Of a DNA stretch of 64,000 bases, positions 16,801 to 25,176 are shown one piece after another; the stretch's first letter is position 1, and the number at the start of each line of letters is the position of its first letter. The DNA lies in the NCBI RefSeq assembly GCF_010728925.1, contig NZ_AP022608.1, positions 2,666,001 through 2,730,000 on the forward strand, in the 5' to 3' direction. Both the position numbers and the translations under genes were made by a program. The stretch is from Mycolicibacterium gadium (GTDB lineage Bacteria; Actinomycetota; Actinomycetes; Mycobacteriales; Mycobacteriaceae). Below the pieces are notes generated by a model. That model had not been told where the DNA came from. It saw only the letters and a program-made list of their open reading frames with translations, and made no database searches.

Positions 16801-18831
16801 ATGGCTCGCATGCGTTATGTCGTTACCGGCGGTACTGGGTTTATTGGCAGACGGGTGGTGTCGCAGATTCTGGCGAGCCGCGATGATGCCGAGGTGTGGG
16901 TGCTTGTGCGACGCGAGTCGCTCGAGCGGTTCGAGCGGTTGGCCACCGAGGGTGAGCATCCATGGGGCGAAAGAGCGAAACCACTGGTCGGCGATCTCGT
17001 GTCGGCGGATCTCGGGCTGACCGACGAGGCCGTCGCCGGGCTGGGCGCCGTGGACCACATCGTGCACTGCGCGGCAATCTACGACATCACGGCCACCGAG
17101 GCCGACCAGCGGGCGGCCAATGTCGACGGCACCCGCGCTGTCAGTACCCTGGCCCTGCGCCTCGGCGCAACCCTGCACCACGTGTCGTCGATCGCGGTGG
17201 CCGGCGCCTATCGAGGTGAATTCACCGAGGACGATTTCGACGTTGCGCAGGAGCTTCCGACGCCCTACCACCAGACCAAGTTCGAAGGCGAACTGATGGT
17301 GCGTTCGGCGCAGGGGCTGCGGTACCGGATCTACCGACCCGCCGTTGTCGTGGGTGACTCGCGCACCGGCGAGATGGACAAAGTCGACGGGCCCTACTAC
17401 TTCTTCGGCGTTCTCGCCAAGCTGGCGCGGTTGCCCGGCATCACGCCGATGGTGCTGCCCGACACCGGGCGCACCAACATCGTGCCCGTCGACTTCGTCG
17501 CAGAGGCGATCGTCGCGCTGATGCACAAGCCTGACCGTGACGGGCAGACGTTTCATCTCAACGCTCCGAAAACCGTTGGGCTGCGCGGGATCTACCGCGG
17601 AGTGGCCAAAGCCGCAGGTCTGCCCCCGCTGGTGGGCTCTCTTCCGCGCAGCGCAGCGACCCCGATCGTGCGGGCCACCGGGCGCGCCAAGGTCCTACGC
17701 AATATGGCCGCCACGCAGTTGGGTGTTCCCGCCGAAGTGCTCGATGTCGTCGACCTGTTCCCGACGTTCACCTCCGACAACACCGACGAAGCGTTGCGCG
17801 GCACCGGCATCGCGGTACCGGAGTTCGCAACGTATGCACCCAAGTTGTGGCGTTACTGGGCCGAGCACCTGGATCCCGACCGTGCACGCCGCGACGACCC
17901 TGCCGGCCCGTTGGTGGGCAAGCACGTCATCATCACGGGCGCGTCCAGTGGGATCGGGCGTGCGTCTGCCGTGGCCGTCGCCGAACGTGGGGGATGCGTA
18001 TTCGCGTTGGCGCGCAACGCCGAAGCGCTCGATGAGCTCATCGCCGAGATCCGCGTGGCCGGTGGGCAGGCGTACGCATTCACCTGCGACGTCACCGACT
18101 CGACATCCGTCGAGGCGACGGTCAAGGACATCCTCGGGCGATTCGGGCACGTCGACTATCTGGTGAACAACGCCGGCCGGTCGATCCGTCGCTCGGTAGC
18201 GGCGTCCACCGAACGCCTGCACGATTACGAACGCGTGATGGCGGTCAACTACTTCGGGTCGGTCCGGATGGTGCTCGCTCTGTTACCGCACTGGCGCGAA
18301 AGGAAGTTCGGGCACGTGGTCAACGTGTCCAGCGCCGGCGTGCAGGCCGGCAGCCCGAAGTACAGCGCATACGTCCCAAGCAAAGCCGCCTTGGATGCGT
18401 TCGCCGAAGTCGTTGGCAGCGAGACCCTTTCCGATCACATCACCTTCACCAGCATCCACATGCCTTTGGTGAAGACGCCGATGATCGCGCCGTCGCGGCG
18501 ACTCAACCCGTTACCGCCGATCACCGCCGAGCATGCTGCGGCGATGGTGGTGCGCGGGCTCATCGAGAAGCCCGCGCGGATCGACACCCCGGTCGGGACA
18601 CTGGCCGACGTCGGCCTGTACTTCACCCCTAAGCTGTCGCGGCGCGTGCTGCATCAGATCTACCTGGGGTATCCGGATTCGGCGGCCGCCCGAGGCGAGG
18701 TATCCGAATCCACGCCGGAACGTCGCCCGAAGCGACCGGCACGCGCCACGGTGTCCAAGGTCCGCGTCCCGCGGGTGATGGCCCGCCCCGCCAAGCGCGC
18801 CCTGCGCCTCGTGCCCGGCGTGCACTGGTGA
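16801..18831 (+). CDS. acrA1: Multidomain fatty acyl reductase AcrA1
   Basis: The 676-residue protein fuses two reductase domains. Residues 1-360 form an extended SDR like male-sterility/acyl-CoA reductases, with TGGTGFIGRRVV at the N-terminus and catalytic Tyr156/Lys160 (YHQTK). Residues 375-620 are a classical SDR with TGASSGIG from about residue 379, NNAG, and catalytic Tyr524/Lys528 (YVPSK). This architecture and position match Rv3391, proposed to reduce fatty acyl-CoA for wax or mycolate-type lipids. ATG 16801 is chosen as start; ATG 16810 is also possible. The C-terminus is basic. It is probably co-transcribed with the nucleoside hydrolase gene 25 nt downstream. Confidence 0.9.
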   Translation: MARMRYVVTGGTGFIGRRVVSQILASRDDAEVWVLVRRESLERFERLATEGEHPWGERAKPLVGDLVSADLGLTDEAVAGLGAVDHIVHCAAIYDITATEADQRAANVDGTRAVSTLALRLGATLHHVSSIAVAGAYRGEFTEDDFDVAQELPTPYHQTKFEGELMVRSAQGLRYRIYRPAVVVGDSRTGEMDKVDGPYYFFGVLAKLARLPGITPMVLPDTGRTNIVPVDFVAEAIVALMHKPDRDGQTFHLNAPKTVGLRGIYRGVAKAAGLPPLVGSLPRSAATPIVRATGRAKVLRNMAATQLGVPAEVLDVVDLFPTFTSDNTDEALRGTGIAVPEFATYAPKLWRYWAEHLDPDRARRDDPAGPLVGKHVIITGASSGIGRASAVAVAERGGCVFALARNAEALDELIAEIRVAGGQAYAFTCDVTDSTSVEATVKDILGRFGHVDYLVNNAGRSIRRSVAASTERLHDYERVMAVNYFGSVRMVLALLPHWRERKFGHVVNVSSAGVQAGSPKYSAYVPSKAALDAFAEVVGSETLSDHITFTSIHMPLVKTPMIAPSRRLNPLPPITAEHAAAMVVRGLIEKPARIDTPVGTLADVGLYFTPKLSRRVLHQIYLGYPDSAAARGEVSESTPERRPKRPARATVSKVRVPRVMARPAKRALRLVPGVHW

Positions 18832-18856
18832 GCAGGCTGGTCCTATCGTTGGCAGC

Positions 18857-19891
18857 GTGACGCTGCCTGTCTTCGTCGATGTCGACACGGGGGTCGACGA
18901 CGCGATGGCATTGGTGTATCTGTTCGCCAGCGACGACGCCGAAGTCGTCGGAATCGCTTCGACCGCCGGAAACGTTCCCGTACAACAGGTCTGCGAGAAC
19001 AACCTGGGCCTACTGGAGCTGTGCCGGATGAACGTTCCGGTGTCCAAAGGTTCCGACCGACCCCTCGTGGTGCCGTTACGCACCGCTGAAGACACCCACG
19101 GACCCAAGGGGATGGGTTACGCGCAGCTGCCGTCGACCGATCGTGGACTCACCGCCTACGACGCCGCCGACGCGTGGATTCGTGCGGCGCGCGCGTATCC
19201 CGGCGAGTTGGTCGCGATCGCCGTCGGTCCGTTGACCAATCTGGCACTGGCCATGCGCAGGGAGCCGGCGTTGCCGAGGCTGCTTCGCAGGCTGGTCATC
19301 ATGGGCGGCGCTTTCGACTACCGCGGCAACACCACACCGGTGGCGGAGTGGAACATCAGCGTCGATCCGGAGGCCGCCGGGGAGGTCTTCGCCGTGTGGG
19401 GTGCGGCGTGGGGGTTGAACCCACCCGAACATCTCCCAATTGTGCTCGGCCTGAACCTGACCGAGAACGTCGCGATGACGCCGACGTTGCTGAGCCGACT
19501 CGGCGCAGCCGCGGAGTCGTCGTCGATCCCGATGAGCGTGCTGGACAACCGCGGCATGAAATCGGTTGCGTCCAATCCGTTGATCGCGGTGCTCGAGGAC
19601 GCGATGCGGTTTTACTTCGAGTTCCATTTCGACCAGAACGAGGGCTATATCGCACACCTGCACGACCCGCTGGCCGCGGCGGTGGCGCTGGATCCCGACC
19701 TGGTCCGCTGTCGGCGCGTCACGGTCGACGTCGAGCTGACCGGCACCCTCACCAAGGGCATGACGATCGCGGACTGGAGCAACCGCTGGGGCCGGGAACC
19801 CAACGCACTCATAGGCGTTGGCGTTGATCCCGACGCGTTCTTCGACCGATTCATCGCGCGAGTGGGTGCGTTCGCGCGCCAGCTGGGATGA
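18857..19891 (+). CDS. iunH: Inosine-uridine preferring nucleoside hydrolase
   Basis: The 344-residue enzyme hydrolyses the N-glycosidic bond of ribonucleosides for purine or pyrimidine salvage. The calcium-binding DVDTGVDDAM motif lies at residues 8-16, followed by GNVPVQQVCENN and the typical VAIGPLTNLALA-like stretch, here AIAVGPLTNLALAMRREP, and MGGAF. Start GTG 18857. It follows acrA1 by 25 nt and is convergent with imuB (14-nt gap). It corresponds to Rv3393. Confidence 0.92.
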   Translation: MTLPVFVDVDTGVDDAMALVYLFASDDAEVVGIASTAGNVPVQQVCENNLGLLELCRMNVPVSKGSDRPLVVPLRTAEDTHGPKGMGYAQLPSTDRGLTAYDAADAWIRAARAYPGELVAIAVGPLTNLALAMRREPALPRLLRRLVIMGGAFDYRGNTTPVAEWNISVDPEAAGEVFAVWGAAWGLNPPEHLPIVLGLNLTENVAMTPTLLSRLGAAAESSSIPMSVLDNRGMKSVASNPLIAVLEDAMRFYFEFHFDQNEGYIAHLHDPLAAAVALDPDLVRCRRVTVDVELTGTLTKGMTIADWSNRWGREPNALIGVGVDPDAFFDRFIARVGAFARQLG

Positions 19892-19905
19892 GTCCTTGGT
19901 AGTGC

Positions 19906-21564
19906 TTATTCGTAGATGCCCTCGACGTACCACCTCCTCTGCCGGTAGCACAGCAGCAGCGCCCGCCCCGGCTTGATCGTCTGTTCTTCGCGTGAGCGTC
20001 CCCGGCCCTTCGGGCGGGGGCCCACATCATGGCCATCGAGCAGCACCTGCGCCCTGGCCGTGCGACCCGATGTGGTGAGCTCAGGGTCCCACCACCGCTC
20101 GTCGACCGGCCAGGGCCCGGCCCACCAAACCAGCCGGGAAACGTTCGAATCCGGTGAAACCAGACGCGACGGGTCCGCGGAAAACAGTCCCCGGCCGGTC
20201 ACCCGCACCGGATTCCCGCCGGCGTCGAACAGTTCAACCGGATCGTCGAGTAGCACCGTCGGTGACGGTTCGGGCAGTTGGCCCGGCCAGGGCTGAGCGG
20301 GATCGGCGCGCGGCACGTGCTGGTCGCCTAGCGGCGTGAAGGTGATGCGTTCAGCCGGCCCACGACCACCACTGAGCATCGGCACCTGCACCGCCTCGGG
20401 TCCGAGCAGACCTTGTACGCGTACCAGTGCACGGCGCGCGCGCAGCCTGTCCTCTTCTCCAATGCCGCCCCACAGCGGCAGCTGCAGCGCCTCGGCCGAA
20501 ACCAGCTCCACCGGACGCAGCCGGATGACAGTGACCGGGGCGGTGGGCCGATCACCCGGGTTGCGTCTGTTCAACCAGCCGTCCAGTTGCCAGCGCACTC
20601 GGTCGGCGGTGGCGTCCTCGGTCAGGGGTTCGGCACAGCGCCAAACCCGTTCCAGCTCTTCACCGTTGGCGGTGATCGCGTGGATGGCCAGGCGGGTGCA
20701 TCCCACCCCGGAGGCCTCCAGGCTGCGGTGCAGGGTCCCTGCCAGTGAGCGGCCCGCGAACGCTGCGGCATCCACCCGATCGATCGGCGGGTCGCAGTCC
20801 ATGACGGCGTCGAGTTCCTGCTCGGGTTCACGACCCGACGGTCCCCTGGCCGGCTCGCCCCGGGCGAACCGGTGCGCGACCACCGCGTCGGCGCCGAAGC
20901 GCGAGGCCACGTCGCTGCGAGCCAATGCCGCGAACTGTCCGATCGTGCGGATTCCCATGCGCCACAGCAGGTCTGCCAAGTCATCACGGCCGGACGCGGC
21001 CAGGCTCGGCTCGGTGGCCAGCTGCCGGATGGACAGCGCCGACAAAAACAGCGCGTCCTTGCCGGACTCGACAATCCGTCCCGCTCGCGCGGCGAAGACC
21101 GCGGTGGGCAGTTGATCGGCGACACCGACCTGACATTCGGCTCCAGCCGCGGCCACCGCGTCGACCAGTCGCTCGGAGGCCGCCTGTTCGGACCCGAAAT
21201 AGCGGGCCGCCCCGCGCACCGGCAGGACCAGCAGGCCGGGCCGCAGCACTTCGGCCCGTGGCACCAACTCGTCCACCGCGGCCGTCACATCCTCGAAATG
21301 GCGGGCATCACGCGCCGGATCGGCCGTGACGACATGCAGATCCGGACACCTGGCCTGCGACTCCCGGCGGCGCAGCCCCCGTCGCACGCCCACCGAACGC
21401 GCCGACGCCGAACAGGCGATGACCCGGTTGGCCAACGTCACCGCGACCGGAGCCGTAGGTGTCAAACCAGCCGCCGCCGCGGCGGCGACCGCGGGCCAGT
21501 CCATGCACCAGATGGCCAATACGCGCGACAACTGAGATGACACAGCAGCCCGCTCACTGCGCAA
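19906..21564 (-). CDS. imuB: Inactive Y-family polymerase homologue ImuB (mutasome hub)
   Basis: The 552-residue protein resembles Y-family polymerases but lacks their catalytic acidic triad. In mycobacteria it is a scaffold joining DnaE2, ImuA' and the beta clamp. The clamp-binding motif QLPLWG occurs at residues 361-366, as in M. tuberculosis ImuB. The N-terminal finger/palm-like part ([13 protein letters not shown] through about residue 340) is followed by a C-terminal region ending in an [14 protein letters not shown] sequence. The start at 21564 overlaps imuA' by 11 nt, showing translational coupling. Confidence 0.94.
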   Translation of the reverse strand: MRSERAAVSSQLSRVLAIWCMDWPAVAAAAAAGLTPTAPVAVTLANRVIACSASARSVGVRRGLRRRESQARCPDLHVVTADPARDARHFEDVTAAVDELVPRAEVLRPGLLVLPVRGAARYFGSEQAASERLVDAVAAAGAECQVGVADQLPTAVFAARAGRIVESGKDALFLSALSIRQLATEPSLAASGRDDLADLLWRMGIRTIGQFAALARSDVASRFGADAVVAHRFARGEPARGPSGREPEQELDAVMDCDPPIDRVDAAAFAGRSLAGTLHRSLEASGVGCTRLAIHAITANGEELERVWRCAEPLTEDATADRVRWQLDGWLNRRNPGDRPTAPVTVIRLRPVELVSAEALQLPLWGGIGEEDRLRARRALVRVQGLLGPEAVQVPMLSGGRGPAERITFTPLGDQHVPRADPAQPWPGQLPEPSPTVLLDDPVELFDAGGNPVRVTGRGLFSADPSRLVSPDSNVSRLVWWAGPWPVDERWWDPELTTSGRTARAQVLLDGHDVGPRPKGRGRSREEQTIKPGRALLLCYRQRRWYVEGIYE

Positions 21565-22246
21565 CCGGGGTCGGTCCGGCCCGGCCGTTCACGACCCGGC
21601 CACTGACCGAGTAGGTCAGCTGCACCTTGGCGATTCGGCCGAATCCGGGGCGGGCACGGCCGGTGATCTCATAGCCGCAGACCCTGGCATCCAGGCGGGC
21701 GGATGCACCCTGCCAGTCACCGTCGGTGACCAGCAGGGTGCAGCCCTTCTGCCGCGCCCGGGCAACGACCGCCCGCGCGCGGGTGGCAGGCACCGAACGC
21801 CCACCCAGCCCGAGCACCACCATGTCCATGCCGTCCATCAGCACGGCGGCCACCTCGACCGGATCGCTTCCGGGATCGGGGACGACCGCGATCCTGCTCA
21901 GATCCGCACCCATCTCCACAGCGGCCAGCAGACCGGCATCAGGGTGGCCGACGATCGCGGCATGTCCGCCCTCCCCCGTCACTGCCGCCACCATGCTCAA
22001 CGCCAGCGATCGAGCACCCGACACCACCGCCACGGTCCCGCGTGGCAACGGCGCAGGCAGAACATTGCCAAGTGTTTCGGGGATCGGCAGCAAACTTTCC
22101 GAGACCGGAAGCGGATCGGCGGCCGGTGCCGCTCCACGACGCCCACCACCCACCTTTCCGGACACTGCCGCTATCCTGCGACGCAGGTGTTCTAGCTGTT
22201 CAGCGCGGTCGGATCGGCGCTGATCCAGGGGCAAGGCAGCTGTCAC
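21554..22246 (-). CDS. imuA': Mutasome protein ImuA' (RecA-like)
   Basis: The 230-residue protein is related to the RecA/SulA fold ([33 protein letters not shown]) without a clear Walker A lysine. It interacts with ImuB and is essential for DnaE2-dependent damage mutagenesis in mycobacteria. It starts at GTG 22246, preceded by a very strong Shine-Dalgarno AGGAGG 7 nt upstream. A LexA box lies 37 nt before the start. First gene of the imuA'-imuB operon. Confidence 0.92.
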   Translation of the reverse strand: MTAALPLDQRRSDRAEQLEHLRRRIAAVSGKVGGGRRGAAPAADPLPVSESLLPIPETLGNVLPAPLPRGTVAVVSGARSLALSMVAAVTGEGGHAAIVGHPDAGLLAAVEMGADLSRIAVVPDPGSDPVEVAAVLMDGMDMVVLGLGGRSVPATRARAVVARARQKGCTLLVTDGDWQGASARLDARVCGYEITGRARPGFGRIAKVQLTYSVSGRVVNGRAGPTPVAQ

Positions 22247-22282
22247 AGCAGCACCTCCTGCATCACCAGATTCACTCTGTTT

Positions 22283-22298
22283 TCGAATGTATGTTCGA
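22283..22298 (-). promoter_or_regulatory. LexA (SOS) box of imuA'-imuB
   Basis: TCGAATGTATGTTCGA on the plus strand is a near-perfect LexA site (consensus TCGAAC-N4-GTTCGA, one C to T change). It is 37 nt upstream of the imuA' GTG and would repress the operon in undamaged cells. It also lies about 80 nt from the operator of the divergent esterase operon, so possible cross-regulation deserves attention. Confidence 0.9.
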
Positions 22299-22370
22299 TA
22301 TCCCGAGTAAACACCTGCCCACCGACAACCGTCAAGCGGATCCGGGCGCGCTCAGTCTTGCCATCGAATG

Positions 22371-22409
22371 ATGGTGACATTGACAAATGTCATCATTTGG
22401 TGTTGTACT
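22371..22409 (+). promoter_or_regulatory. Palindromic operator overlapping a promoter of the esterase-SDR-diiron-BVMO-MerR operon
   Basis: TGACATTGACAAATGTCA (22375-22392) is a perfect 7-bp inverted repeat around GACA; it extends to 11-bp arms (22371-22396) with one mismatch. The consensus -35 TTGACA (22380-22385) sits at its centre. An 18-nt spacer leads to TGTACT (22404-22409) as a possible -10. A start there would give a leader of about 20 nt before ATG 22437, which has its own Shine-Dalgarno. A repressor bound here would occlude the -35. The regulator is unknown; the MerR-family gene at the operon end is one candidate. Confidence 0.7.
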
Positions 22410-22436
22410 CCGTTAGTGCTCAACGGAGAGCCCGCA

Positions 22437-23405
22437 ATGCGCGAGCGTGGTTCACTGCGCTCGCGCAGCGCGGCATCGATCAGCGCCATGACCCTGCGGC
22501 AGATCAGCGCCGTGCTCCCGCCGGATCAGGCGTGGGGAGTATGGCTTTCACGTCAGATCGTGGCCCGCATCATGGATACGTTCGGCCCATCGATGATCGG
22601 CACACGCGTACAGCGCGTCGATACCAGGACATCCGACGGTCGTCGCGTGATCGGTGAATGGGTTTACGGCCCAGGCGTGCAACGCAACCGCACCGAAGCG
22701 ATCTACTTCGTCCATGGCAGCGGATTCGTCCTATGCTCACCGCGCACGCACCGCCGACTCACGTCCTGGCTCTCCCAGCTGACCGGGTTACCGGTCTTCT
22801 CCATCGACTACCGCCTGGCCCCCAAGCACCGATTCCCCACCGCGGCAGACGATGTCCGCACCGGATGGGATTGGCTGATACACGACCAGGGCATGGCGCC
22901 GCAGCGCACCGTCATCGCGGGGGATTCCGCAGGCGGCCATTTGGCCGTCGACCTGTTACTGCAACCCGATGTCACCCACCCCGCGGCACTCGCGTTGCTC
23001 TCCCCCGTCCTGGATCTGACGTTCTCGCTGGCGCGCACACGCGAGCGGACTCGCCGTGACCCTGCCATTCGCTCGGCGGACGCCATTCGGTTGATCGAGT
23101 TGTACTGCGCCGGAATCGAGTCGACACATCCCCGACTGAAGCTCGACGTCGCCGCGGGCCGTACTCTGCCGGCGACACTGATCCAGGCCGGCGGGGCCGA
23201 GATGCTGGCCGCCGACGCCATCGCACTGGCCGAACACATCCGCACGGCGGGTGGAACCTGCGAACTCGAGGTGTGGCCGGATCAGGTGCACGTCTTCCAG
23301 GCGCTGCCGCGGCTGACACCTGAGGCGCGACCGGCGATGCACCGGCTCGCATCGTTCCTCTCGGGAGCATTGCGCGACAACATCATCGACCAGGCAGCGG
23401 GGTGA
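22437..23405 (+). CDS. Alpha/beta hydrolase fold-3 esterase (LipR/HSL-like)
   Basis: The 322-residue esterase of the hormone-sensitive-lipase group has an oxyanion-hole HGSGF at residues 93-97 (HGGG variant), the nucleophile elbow GDSAGG with Ser164, and a C-terminal catalytic His in the PDQVHVFQ segment. ATG 22437 is preferred over the in-frame ATG 22368. It has GGAGAG about 7 nt upstream, whereas 22368 lies before the promoter palindrome. It is the first gene of a five-gene operon and overlaps the SDR start by 4 nt. By context it may hydrolyse the ester made by the Baeyer-Villiger monooxygenase; this is inference. Confidence 0.87.
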   Translation: MRERGSLRSRSAASISAMTLRQISAVLPPDQAWGVWLSRQIVARIMDTFGPSMIGTRVQRVDTRTSDGRRVIGEWVYGPGVQRNRTEAIYFVHGSGFVLCSPRTHRRLTSWLSQLTGLPVFSIDYRLAPKHRFPTAADDVRTGWDWLIHDQGMAPQRTVIAGDSAGGHLAVDLLLQPDVTHPAALALLSPVLDLTFSLARTRERTRRDPAIRSADAIRLIELYCAGIESTHPRLKLDVAAGRTLPATLIQAGGAEMLAADAIALAEHIRTAGGTCELEVWPDQVHVFQALPRLTPEARPAMHRLASFLSGALRDNIIDQAAG

Positions 23406-24244
23406 CAGGATTGGGCCTGTTCGGATCGTCGAAGAAACGCAGCCACGACGCCGCGGCGGTGATCACCGGCGCGGGCAGTGGCATCGGCGCGGCATTCGCA
23501 AGGGAACTCGCGAATCGTGGCGGTCGGGTGGTGTGCAGCGACATCGACGAAACCGCGGCCAGCGCCACGGTCGACGCGATCATCGCCAACGGCGGTGCGG
23601 CGTTGGCAGCACGGTGCGACGTCTCACAACTCGACGACGTCACGGCGCTGGCCAAAGAGGCACAGTCCTGGTTCGACGGCCCACCGACCGTGGTCGTCAA
23701 CAACGCCGGTGTCGGTGCGGGTGGCCTGTCCATCGGCGAGATGAGCGTCGACGACTGGCAATGGGTGCTCGACATCAACCTCTGGGGACCGATCCACGGC
23801 TGCCATGTCTTCACGCCCATCCTGCGTGAAGCCGGATATGGCGGCATCATCAACGTCGCATCGGCCGCGGCGTTCGGAGCGGCACCCGGGATGGCGGCAT
23901 ACAACGTCAGCAAGGCCGCAACGCTGTCGCTCTCCGAGACGCTGGCCGCCGAGTTGTCAGGAACCGGCGTCAACGTCACCGTGCTGTGCCCGACGTTCGT
24001 CAAGACGAACATCGTCGACGCGGGCCGGATCTCTGACAGGTCAACACAACTGGCCGACATGCTGATGCGCTGGACCGGCTTCTCACCAGAACGGGTGGCC
24101 CGCACCTGCCTGGACACCCTGGACCGCGGCGGCCTCTACTGCATGCCGCAGCCCGATGCCCGGATCGGCTGGGGTATCAAACGTTTCACCCCGACGGTGT
24201 ACACCCGTGCCGTCGGCCTCACCACCCGTTTCACCACGCCGTAG
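23402..24244 (+). CDS. Short-chain dehydrogenase/reductase
   Basis: The 280-residue classical SDR has the cofactor motif TGAGSGIG (residues about 20-27), NNAGVG, the active-site Ser in NVASAAAFG and YNVSK (Tyr/Lys). CSDID near residue 42 puts an Asp where NAD is usually preferred. It starts at GTG 23402, overlapping the esterase stop (GTGA). It probably oxidises or reduces an alcohol/ketone intermediate of the same pathway as the adjacent esterase and monooxygenase, comparable with SadH of the M. tuberculosis mymA operon. Confidence 0.87.
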   Translation: MTGLGLFGSSKKRSHDAAAVITGAGSGIGAAFARELANRGGRVVCSDIDETAASATVDAIIANGGAALAARCDVSQLDDVTALAKEAQSWFDGPPTVVVNNAGVGAGGLSIGEMSVDDWQWVLDINLWGPIHGCHVFTPILREAGYGGIINVASAAAFGAAPGMAAYNVSKAATLSLSETLAAELSGTGVNVTVLCPTFVKTNIVDAGRISDRSTQLADMLMRWTGFSPERVARTCLDTLDRGGLYCMPQPDARIGWGIKRFTPTVYTRAVGLTTRFTTP

Positions 24245-24253
24245 GAGGATCAG

Positions 24254-25174
24254 ATGGCCATCAACATGGACGCGATGCTTGACAAGATCAAGGACCGGCA
24301 GTGGGCGCTGGCCGACATCGACTGGGACGCACCTGGCGCGGAGCTGATCACCGACGAACAGCGACCCAAGCTCAAGGCATTCATGGCCGACCTGTGCTGG
24401 ATCGAGAACATCGGTGCCCGCGGCTTTGCAGCGCTGGCCAAGAAGGCGCCCACGCCGACGATCGCCGAGATCTACCGATACTTCCATGCAGAGGAACAGC
24501 GCCACGCCAATGCCGAACTCGCACTGATGAAGCGCTGGGGCATGCTCGAAGACGGGGAAGTTCCCGAACCCAACGTCAACATCCGGCTCGCCATCGACTG
24601 GCTCGACCGCTGGGCCGACGACATGCCGCTCTCGCTGCTGGGCACCGTAATTCCGATGCTCGAGGTCGCACTCGACGGCGCACTGCTGAAGTTTCTGCTC
24701 GACGAAGTCCACGACCCCGTCTGCCACCAGGTGTTCGAGAAGATCAACAACGACGAGTCCCGGCATCTGGTAGTCGATTTCGAGGTGCTCGACATGATCG
24801 GCCACGCCAAGATCCGCAGGCTTCTAATCGACTTCGTCGGCCACAACGCCACCCCGGGCCTCATCATCGGCGCGGTCATGGGCGCACCGCTGATCAACAG
24901 GATCCGCAACGAGATCACGGCCATGGGCATGGAGCCGGAGCGGCTCTACCGCGCGGTGAAGCGGTTCAAGGAACTCGGCGACCGCGGTCAGCACACCAAG
25001 CGGGTACCGACATACCTGTTCCTGCGGCGCTATGCCGGAGTGGTCACCAATCCACGCCACCCGTATCACTTGTTGGCCAACTCGATGGTCTGGCTGTCGG
25101 ACCGGTATCCACGTCCGCTGTTACCCGCGGTCCCGAGCTGGGTCAAAGAGGTCACTCACGAGCCGGCGGCCTGA
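24254..25174 (+). CDS. Ferritin-like diiron-type protein (predicted metal-dependent hydrolase family)
   Basis: The 306-residue mostly helical protein has a diiron-like ligand pattern: Glu51, Glu81-x2-His84 (EEQRH), Glu137 and Glu168-x2-His171 (DESRH). This matches the four-helix carboxylate-bridged diiron fold. Database names for similar proteins include 'metal-dependent hydrolase'; function is not known to me. GGAGG lies 7 nt upstream of ATG 24254. Its position between an SDR and a BVMO suggests a redox or oxygenation step, or aldehyde/acid chemistry. No membrane segment is evident. Confidence 0.75.
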   Translation: MAINMDAMLDKIKDRQWALADIDWDAPGAELITDEQRPKLKAFMADLCWIENIGARGFAALAKKAPTPTIAEIYRYFHAEEQRHANAELALMKRWGMLEDGEVPEPNVNIRLAIDWLDRWADDMPLSLLGTVIPMLEVALDGALLKFLLDEVHDPVCHQVFEKINNDESRHLVVDFEVLDMIGHAKIRRLLIDFVGHNATPGLIIGAVMGAPLINRIRNEITAMGMEPERLYRAVKRFKELGDRGQHTKRVPTYLFLRRYAGVVTNPRHPYHLLANSMVWLSDRYPRPLLPAVPSWVKEVTHEPAA

Positions 25175-25176
25175 CC

